DNA from: Diogma glabrata
Lineage: Eukaryota; Arthropoda; Insecta; Diptera; Cylindrotomidae
Reading direction: 5' to 3'
DNA: 64,000 nucleotides
Assembly (NCBI GenBank): GCA_963693315.1
Contig: OY856187.1
Location: forward strand, 389,473,748-389,537,747
In this document: positions 56,985 to 64,000 of the stretch, piece after piece
Numbering within the stretch: position 1 is the first letter of the stretch
Layout of the letters: each line of letters begins with the position of its first letter
Notes under the pieces: generated by a model
Seen by the model: only the letters and a program-made list of their open reading frames with translations
Databases searched by the model: none
Told to the model about the DNA's origin: nothing
Translations under genes and position numbers: made by a program

Positions 56985-58143
56985 TTCGCTACCGATCTAT
57001 CATCGGTGACTATCAGTGTGGTTTTACAATAGAATAGTACATTAAGGATGATTCTGGAAACGTAGAGCTGGTGAATGCTGATGTTGAGAGTACAACATCA
57101 GCATTCACCAGCTCTACGTTGATTTCAGGCAAGCATATGATAGTATCATCCACGACAACCTCTGGTCCGCACTCATATGCCTTGGTATCCTAGAGAAACT
57201 TGTTTCTCTGTGCAAACTCACAACATCGGGATCAAATTGTAGAATAGTAATCGAAGGGTCAGTTTCTGATCCTTTCGATATAACATCAGATGTTCGACAA
57301 GGTGATGCACTCGCGCCCGTACTATTTAATTTGGCGCTGGAGTACGCGATAAGAAAAAGCTGAATTGAGACACAAAACTGCATATATAACAAATCTAGTC
57401 AAGTTCTTGGCTACGCAGACGATATTGTGCTTCTCGGACGTAGAACAAGCGATATTAAGGATAGTCTCGCTCAGCTTGAAAGAAATGCTAAACGGCTTGG
57501 ATTAGGCATCAACACCGGCAAAACTAAAGTGTTAACAACGTCTAAGAACATACCTCCTGGAAATCTGGATACTGGCGACTATGAAGTGGAACGCGTGGAA
57601 GACTTCAAATACCTCGGGTCTGTAATAACATCGTCAAATGACATGCACGCAGATATCAAAGCCCGTGTCTCTGCCGCATACAGAGTTTTTTACGCATACT
57701 CAAAACTTCTGCGATCAAAACATCTTTCGCGGTCGTGTAAACTCACACTTTACAAAGCATTAATCCGACCTGTGCTTATATTTGGAAGTGAAAGCTGGAC
57801 ACTGACTTCCTCCGATTGTAGAATTTTATCAACATTCGAAAGGAAGGTCATACGAATGAATCATGAAATCAGACAGCTTCTTGGAGGCTGCGATGTAATT
57901 GGATTCATTAAATCCAGCCGGATTAGATGGTTTGGTCATGTAGAAAGGGCTCCATTGGATAGAATGATAAAAAAAGCGTCCCAACAACAACCAGCTGGTG
58001 TTCGTCGAAGAGGAAGACCTAGACAACGCTGGCGAGATGACATCATCCAAGACCTTCGTGATATAGGATGTCGAAACTGGGGTCAACTAGTCATGGAACG
58101 AGATGATTGGAAGCTGGTGGCAAAATCCCTCCATGGGATGTAA
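56985..58143 (+). pseudogene. RTE reverse transcriptase (forward half)
   Basis: YRSIIGDYQCGF (~57000) is RT block 2. After the inverted duplication come LYVDFRQAYDSIIHDNLWSA (catalytic Asp), DVRQGDALAPVLFNLALEYA (the RTE version of PQGS) and a stop at 57361. LGYADDIVLLGRRTSD (YADD) runs into the frame 57427-58143 with GLGINTGKTKVLTTS, FKYLGSVITSSNDMHADIKA, YKALIRPVLIFGSESWTLT, IRWFGHVERAPLDRM and RRGRPRQRWRDDIIQDL. Fingers blocks upstream of IIGDYQ are deleted. Confidence 0.88.
57061..57118. repeat. Perfect 26-bp inverted duplication in the RTE RT gene
   Basis: 57061-57086 is the exact complement of 57093-57118, with a 6-base loop (agagta). The right arm is normal RT coding sequence (ISIHQLYV before DFRQAYDS). 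The left arm replaces the expected codons after MILE, so a snap-back copy of the right arm disrupted the frame. Confidence 0.9.
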
Positions 58144-58639
58144 ACGCCAGAGAGAGAGAGAGAAATTATCAATTTTAACACAATCGAGGATGCTGCGTTC
58201 AATTATGATAATAAAAATTGGGGCCGGACTCAGGGTAGTCCAATAATAGGTGGGGGTTGGGGGGTCGGTTACACAAAGTATCGAAATTATTGTCATTATT
58301 ATCGATTTTTACATAATCGAGGATGCTGAATTCAATGGTGATGGTAAAAATGTTGACCAGACTCTTGGTAGTTCAATAAGGGGTGGGGGTTGGGGGTCTG
58401 GTCATGAATAGTATCAAAATTATCGTCATTATTATTGATTTCAATATACTTGAGGACGCTGAATCCAACAGTGATGATTAAATTGGGATCAAAAATATAA
58501 GGGTGTCTCTAAACGGTGGGAGTTGGGGGCTGAAAGCCGAAAATATATTATGGGTACCGATTTTGGATAAATTGAGGGTACTGAATGCAATGGTGATGCT
58601 GAAATTAGTATTTGGGGAAATTAAAATCGAGAGAATCAA

Positions 58640-59457
58640 CATCCACAAACTTGGATATAGAGGATGAATTATTTGATGAAGTAGACGATTGTACAGCGAT
58701 CGAAAACATAATACTCAGGATACACTACACTACACTATTCAGGAAGTACTAGTAAATAATGGTTCATCTAAACTACCAATAATTTTGGATGATGAAATTC
58801 CAGCTCAAGTTCTAACAACTAGTAACATAATATCACAAAATTCAAAATATGAGCGTTTACAAAAAAAAGTCCTATTAACTCTTTGAAGTGTTCAATTAAA
58901 CTTGAAAATGTATCAATAAATCTCTTGAAAGAATTGAGAGTACGGAGCGAAACACAAAATAATCGAAAAAAATATTGGAAGAACTAGATTTACTCTCTAT
59001 CGATTCTCTAAATTTTCAGAAGCAAGAAGATACATAATTTCAAACCGAAACTTACGAAATTTTATCGAATAAGTCAGAAATGGAAGTCGAGAAAAATGTA
59101 GCAGAAAACAATTCTTCAATGAAATCTTTGAAACGTTCAATTGAGCTTGAAAAACTATTAATAACGCATCTCACTAAATTCAGAGAAGAAAAACAATTAA
59201 AATATGAAATGGATTCTACAAACTTATCCAAGCGTGTTGACAAAATGAAAAGACTAAATGTCGTAGAAGATCAGAAGATGCAAAATGTAATGCTAAATGA
59301 GAATAAATAAAGCCTCCAGAAACGACAAAGAGATGCAGTAGAAATAAAAGAACAACAAAATCAACTCATTGAACTGAAAGAATCGATAACAAACAACGAA
59401 AGTAAACATAGAACTCGATCTCAAACCAGAAAGAAATACTTCTTGATTAGTTTTTAA
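58640..59457 (+). pseudogene. Decayed coiled-coil protein gene in the FB-C core
   Basis: Shifting between frames gives a continuous coding-like reading: NLDIEDELFDEVDDCTAIEN (acidic start), VLVNNGSSKLPIILDDEIPA, ISQNSKYERLQKKV, SIKLENVSINLLKELRVRSE, ILEELDLLSIDSLNFQKQ, then 59080-59310 with MEVEKNVAENNSSMKSLKRS and ELEKLLITHLTKFREEKQLK, and after a stop LQKRQRDAVEIKEQQNQLIE, HRTRSQTRKK. Heptad-like Leu/Ile spacing suggests a coiled coil. I do not know the family. Several stops and shifts are present. It is either the element's own lost protein or a captured host gene. Confidence 0.5.
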
Positions 59458-61185
59458 ATAGAATAGCATTATCATTGAAATTTGAAATCAATCAACAAGC
59501 AATTACCGAAATAAATAGCAAAATATTTTCGTTCAATTTGTAATACATAGTACAAATTTTTTATTACGTGGTTCTGCATTTCAGCATCGCCAGTAGATTC
59601 AGCATTCTCGATTCGTAGAAAAACCAATATTTATTATGTATGTATATTTGAATATTACCCCAATTTTAGACCCAAACCCTTATCCCCTAGTTTCTTCCCT
59701 AGGGCCCAAATACTAATTTCAGCATCACCATTGAATTCAGTGCCCTTGATTTATCCAAAATCAATACTCATAATATATATCTGAACATTTTCGGCTTTCA
59801 GCCCCCAACTCCCGCCCTTTAGTGACACCCTTATATTTTTTTATCCCAATTTAAACATCACTGTTGGATTCAGCGTCCTCAAATATGTTGAAATCAACAC
59901 TAATGACGACAATTTTGATACTATTCATGACCAGAACCCCAACCCCCACTCCTTATTGAACTACCCTGAATCCGGTCACCATTTTTATCATCACCATTGA
60001 ACTCGGCATCTTTGATGATGTTAAAATCGAAATAATGACGATAATTTTGATACTATTTATGACCAGACCCCCAACCCTCACCCCTTATTGAACTACCCTG
60101 AGTCCGGTCAACATTTTTTTCATCACCATTGAGCTCAGCATCCTCGATCATGTAAAAAATCGATAATAATGACAATAATTTCGATACTTTGTGTTACCGA
60201 CCCCCCAACCCCCACCTATTATTGGGCTACCCTAAGTCCGGCCCCAATTTTTATTATCATAATTGAACGCAGCATCCTCGATTATGTTAAAATTGATAAT
60301 GATGACGATAATTTCGATATTTTTTATAACCGACCCCCAACCCCCACCCCTTATTGAACTACACTGAGTCCGGTGAACATTTTTAACATCACCATTGAAC
60401 TTAGCATCCTCGATTATGTAAAAATCGATAATAATGACAATAATTTCGATACTTTGTATAACCGACCCCCCAACCCTCGGGGGTCGGACTCAGGGTAGAC
60501 CTATTATTGGTCTATCCTGAGTCCAACCCCAATTTTTATTATGACGATAATTTCGATATTTTTTATAACCGACCCCCCAACCTCCACCCCTTTTTGGACT
60601 ACCCCGAGTCCGGATCCCATTTTTATCATCATCATTAAACTCAGCGTCCCCGATTATATTGAAATCGACACCAAACATGACATGCAAAAATATTTTTTTT
60701 TTCTACGATAAAGGTACCCTTGGGAGTAAAAAATGCTTATGTCACCGATCAGGGGGTAATATGGGGGATTGTATTTGTTATGAAATTCTGATTCTAACGA
60801 TACCCCATATGACATATTTTACTCATTTAATGTGTTAAACCAACCCACTGGGTTGTTTGGGGGGGGGGGGGAGGTTGGTGCAAACCAACTTTTGGACTCA
60901 AACGTTGCGCCGGTCTGAATAAAAGATAATAGTGCCATTAAATTTTTTTATCTCTTTCCATTTATTTTATATAGATTTTTATATGCTAAAACTTTAAGAG
61001 GGTGTAAAGGGATGGGTCCTACCACCCCAATCTCATAAAGTTTTCTGGAAACGGCCAAGCCCGATCGATTGATACCAAAATCACAAAATCGAGTCAAAAA
61101 ATTTTCCAAAAACCACGTTTTCTGCCCGATTCTTAAAAAAAAACGATAGTTAAACTATATTTTAAATCTAAAAATCAATACGCAC

Positions 61186-61316
61186 CTATATATTGACCAT
61201 GCATGTAAGTCTTCCGATGCTGCAGGAGGTAATGGTGTGTGTGGTCCGTGTGGTATCGAGTATCGACGTTCTTCTCTATCACGTTGATTTTTGGATAAGT
61301 TTGTCATTTCCATATT
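61186..61316 (-). CDS. ABCG transporter, first coding exon
   Basis: The exon starts after an acceptor (ttttatatttacag at 61317), has only AAT before the ATG at 61313, and ends at donor ag|gtgcgt (61185). So a 5'UTR intron precedes it. It encodes 42 residues: MEMTNLSKNQRDREERRYSI, a Pro/His stretch (PHGPHTPLPP), then ASEDLHAWSIY plus two bases of an Arg codon. A second in-frame ATG follows at 61307. The split codon is finished by the first base of the exon at 20925. Assignment to the ABCG gene rests on this phase, on orientation, and on my impression that ERRYSI...SEDLHAWSIYR belongs to the N-terminus of the insect ABCG8-like protein. Confidence 0.75.
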
Positions 61317-61319
61317 CTG

Positions 61320-62326
61320 TAAATATAAAAGAAATTTATTGTAATTTCGGCATTTTAAACATAAAATGTTTGCATTGAATAAAATTAATGACATACACAT
61401 TACGTTGACAAATTTTAGCTTTTATATTAGGAAAAAAATTATTACTGATTCTGAAACCATCTTATTAAATATTGTAAATAAACTTGACCTATAAACTAAT
61501 TAGTTCATGGCATGTTCTAACTGTATTTTGGAGATCCACCTTCACTTTATTCAAAATCATCAAAACTTAATAAGATATTTATAGTGTTGAGTTGAGAGAG
61601 ACTTTGTACCATGGTTTCATAAAATTTGCTTCAAAACTTCAGGTGAAGAAAAAAAAAAGTATGCAAATTTTCAAAAATAGTTATATATACCAAGTTTCTT
61701 TAAATTCACCTAGCAGGCGTTGAAGTAATCTCATTTTAAAAATGCCTGCTCTGGAGAACCCGCTACCCATATGCTAAGCGTTTTTGGATGCTAGGCTTCC
61801 CTTTTAAGTAAACTACTATTTCTACAAATGAACTATTGTTTTAATGTTTTATCAAATTTCATTTAATGTTTTTTATAGCATGTTTTAGTAGTAATCTAAA
61901 ATAAATATTTGTATTTTTTTTGAAAATTATGTAAATACAACGAGTTGATGATCTTGCCGCTTATTGAACGTTATAGTCTGTAAAAATAACAAAAACAATA
62001 ACAATAATATTTTGACGTAAGGTGAAAAACTTTTTAATTTTGCTGTGCGAATCGAACCAAATTTTTACATGAACAAAATAAATAATTTAAAAATAATAAA
62101 TTAAATTAAATTAAATTATAATTCATTATATATGTATAACATAAATAAAAATTATTTCCCGTCATTAAAATTATATCTAAGCTGCACAATAAATGCCGAT
62201 TTAAAGGAATTTAGATTCAAAATAAAATATTACGCCACTGAGGCGATGATACCTATATTTATGTTCTGTTGTTATTCAATTTTCAATTCTAGTGTATTTT
62301 TAGTCTGAATTTTACTCTACGAGTAC
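61320..62326. other. Probable 5'UTR intron, nothing recognised
   Basis: AT-rich DNA upstream of the first ABCG coding exon. No first exon or promoter could be picked out. Confidence 0.4.
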
Positions 62327-62330
62327 ATAT

Positions 62331-62982
62331 TGTTACGATTACAGAAAAATCCAGACGATTACAGTAACTTCTAGAAAAATCAAATTACAACAAATCACAA
62401 TAACCAATTAATGAAATGAATAGTGTTGTTGTTGTACTTTGTGGAATTTGGGTCAACAGTAAATAAAATTGAATGATTTTATGAATCAAATCAGCATAAC
62501 GTAAAGTAATCGAATATTCTACTATTTTTTCAAGGTTTCTGAAAAGTGACCTCGAATTTTCTAGAACTTAAGCAGAATGGTATATAAGCGATTGCCTCTT
62601 GTAGATTAGTAATTAGTTTTATTTTAAACCTGCGATAGTGAAGTTAAAATTATAAAAGTGATTTTTAAATTAGTTTTGTGAATAAAGTTTTAAGTGTTAT
62701 TGAATAAAAATATTTTGTGTATTATTTTGAACGTTGTGTTACTGGAAATTTCTACAATAAACCGTTGGAGTTTCTGAAGCTGTTGAAAGAATATTCTAGT
62801 TAGGAATATTGTTTGCTGTATTGTTTCCTGTTATTGTGGAACAATTAAGGAGTTGAATACCTATTAATAAAACCTGGTGTGTTTGCTTACTAATCAGTGA
62901 TCGAACTCAGAAAGAGATTGGGAATTGCGTTTATCGAATTGAGAGCAAGGCCAATTCGAAGTAAGGTTGGAAAAACGTAACA
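62331..62982 (+). mobile_element. Solo LTR of a Gypsy-like retrotransposon
   Basis: 652 bp beginning TGTTACG and ending CGTAACA (a perfect 7-bp inverted terminus with the TG...CA rule), flanked by a 4-bp duplication ATAT (62327-62330, 62983-62986). It has a TATA box (tatataag at 62581), a likely start ~25-30 bp later, and AATAAA signals near 62757 and 62866, as in the U3-R-U5 of an LTR. No internal retrotransposon sequence is attached, so the element was lost by LTR recombination. Confidence 0.85.
62581..62588 (+). promoter_or_regulatory. TATA box of the solo LTR
   Basis: TATATAAG within the LTR at the position expected for U3. It could drive transcription away from the ABCG gene (plus strand). 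Confidence 0.6.
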
Positions 62983-62986
62983 ATAT

Positions 62987-64000
62987 ATTTGATTGTTTTT
63001 CATAATTTAACTCTAATTTTGCTAGCTTTGAGTGTAATTTTGTAACTGTGTAATCTACGAATTTGGAAGACAATTTCCGACTAGATGGCCACTAATACCG
63101 ATTTATAACAAGATGCGTATAAGTTAACTTGTTGATGGACGTAAATCTTTTTTTTGTTTTTCCCTTATTTTATCATAAAAAATGAAGTTAATAAATTGTT
63201 AAATGAAAATAACATCATAAAAATTCCAATGGAGATCGAATCGAAGATGATGCTAAAATATTCAATGATTTAAAAGAACAAAATTAAAATAAGTTATTAA
63301 AATTTTAACCACCACACATTCATTGAAAATTAGCCAAAAACTGAGAAATACATTAAATTCACACATCAGATTAGTATTTGATTAAGAGTTTAATTATAGT
63401 AAAACATCCTATGCCAATTTAAAATAAAAATATAATGAAAGAAGTTATGGCTTAATGTTAATAGCCATTCAATATTTTGATGGAAATCTTTTTATATTAA
63501 TTGTCAATTGAATTTTGTTTTATTAACCCCATAAGGTTTTAATTGATTAAAAAAATTTTGTATTTGGTTGAACTATTTGTTTGAAAAATTTTGTGCGAAA
63601 AATAATTATTTTAAAAAAATGCTCCGATTTTCTTGAAACTTTGATGATCGTTAGTATAATAAAAAAAACTAACGCGTGTTTTTTATTTTTTTATTTTCGC
63701 ACTAGTTTAGAAACAGGGTGGCTCGAAATTTTATATTAGTTTTAGTTTTTCAAACCTTGCGATTTAAAAAAGAAATCTTAGTTTTATGTTTTATTTTTTA
63801 CGTTTGAAAGATTTATTTTACTGTAAGTTTAGATTTACTAAAAACTAGTGAACGGATTTTATTGAACTTTTTTTATTTTAAAGGTATTAAATTTTAACAC
63901 ATAAAACATATAGTTTTACGTGTTAAAATAAAATATGTGTTTGAAATGATTACTTATTTATTTGAATTAAGTAATAACTATATATATGGAGCATTCTTTG
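62987..64000. other. AT-rich DNA, nothing recognised
   Basis: No open frame or repeat shared with the rest of the window is visible to the right edge. Confidence 0.4.

Larger units (their letters stand above)
55262..58165 (+). mobile_element. RTE-clade LINE with inverted 5' half, inserted in the FB-C left arm
   Basis: The 5' half (5'UTR, endonuclease, linker) lies on the minus strand at 56950-55262. The 3' half (RT, tail) lies on the plus strand at about 56960-58145, ending in a short gagagagagag tail. The order inverted-5'-half then forward-3'-half is that produced by twin priming during target-primed reverse transcription. The flanks attataaattttt (left) and aattatcaatttta (right of the tail) resemble a worn target duplication and are both FB-C array sequence. 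Confidence 0.82.
54421..61149. mobile_element. FB-C: 6.7-kb foldback element with 130-bp tandem-repeat arms
   Basis: The ends are CTATCGTTTTTTTAAGAATC at 54421 and the complement ending CGATAG at 61149; TTA lies next to or one base from each end as a possible duplication. Inward on both sides: gggcag, tatcaatcgatc, tctcataaagttttc, a 200-bp lead with accggcgcaacg and aaccaacccactgggt, then tandem ~130-bp units (ccggactcagggtagt, aaggggtgggggttgg, gaaattatcgtcatt). Left units: about 3 before and 4 after the RTE insertion; right units: about 8, inverted. The core 58660-59560 has a decayed coding region. The inverted-arm minisatellite design equals FB-A and FB-B. Confidence 0.87.
20926..61185 (-). 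other. Giant first coding intron of the ABCG gene (40,260 bp)
   Basis: The 5' splice site is atatag|gtgcgt at 61185 and the 3' site cgttttacag at 20926. It contains most elements listed below: two foldbacks, mariner, five LINE clades or subfamilies, MITEs, satellites and a deaminase retrocopy. The other four visible introns are about 65-70 bp. The size is therefore due to insertions. Confidence 0.78.

Noticed and set aside
56600..57037. Plus-strand frames of 65-107 aa
   Set aside because: They translate the reversed RTE 5'UTR with its 61-bp duplication; no protein features.

Overview
This is an AT-rich piece of an insect nuclear genome, probably a fly (Diptera). It has spliceosomal introns with GT/AG borders, a mariner element, several clades of non-LTR retrotransposon (LINE), hAT and foldback DNA transposons, many MITE-like hairpins and a solo LTR. 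No host gene is complete except a small THAP gene. Almost all the DNA is transposon and satellite sequence. The species cannot be named from what is visible.

Host genes, all on the minus strand. (1) A long ABCG-family half transporter runs from an exon at 61186-61316 to an exon at 19077-19263. Six coding exons join in perfect phase and give about 572 residues: a long soluble N-terminus, then the nucleotide-binding domain (NBD). The first two coding exons are separated by a 40,260-bp intron (20926-61185) that holds most of the transposons in the window. The NBD has lost the Walker A lysine, the catalytic glutamate and the H-loop histidine. The membrane domain is not visible; a 200-N gap begins 76 bp below the last exon. 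(2) A four-exon, 291-aa THAP zinc-finger gene lies at 10995-12042. (3) The first coding exon of a signal-peptide protein lies at 8779-9067, with the rest outside the window. An intronless dCMP deaminase copy without its HAE zinc motif (26727-27098) sits inside the big intron.

Layout. 1-3400: a 320-bp satellite (Sat-S) cut by a LINE, then a 1.07-kb hAT with 8-bp target-site duplications (TSDs). 4.6-8.0 kb: a minus-strand LINE with endonuclease and RT. 9.9-11.0 kb: a tandem duplication and a 31-bp-arm palindrome against the THAP 3' end. 12.3-18.8 kb: a nest in which tandem palindromes are cut by a 4.76-kb hAT (8-bp TSD), which holds a LINE, which holds a foldback element (9-bp TSD), which holds small MITEs. 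21.8-23.9 kb: a second foldback. 29-39.5 kb: LINE scraps and MITEs. 39.6-43.2 kb: an I/Loner-like LINE with a 12-bp TSD and an internal gag/endonuclease deletion. 43.9-45.4 kb: a 290-bp tandem array. 45.4-49.2 kb: a LINE, a palindrome and a nearly intact mariner. 50.4-53.5 kb: two repeat families that also occur inverted at the left of the window. 54.4-61.15 kb: a large foldback whose arms are 130-bp tandem repeats, invaded by an RTE LINE with an inverted 5' half, with a decayed coiled-coil reading frame in its core. Its right end lies 35 bp from the 5' splice site of the ABCG gene. 62.3-63.0 kb: a solo LTR upstream of the first ABCG coding exon.

The strongest unusual signals are the foldback family with minisatellite arms (three unrelated sequences, one architecture), the NBD-dead ABCG gene with its 40-kb transposon-filled intron, and the nested insertions whose TSDs allow them to be ordered in time.
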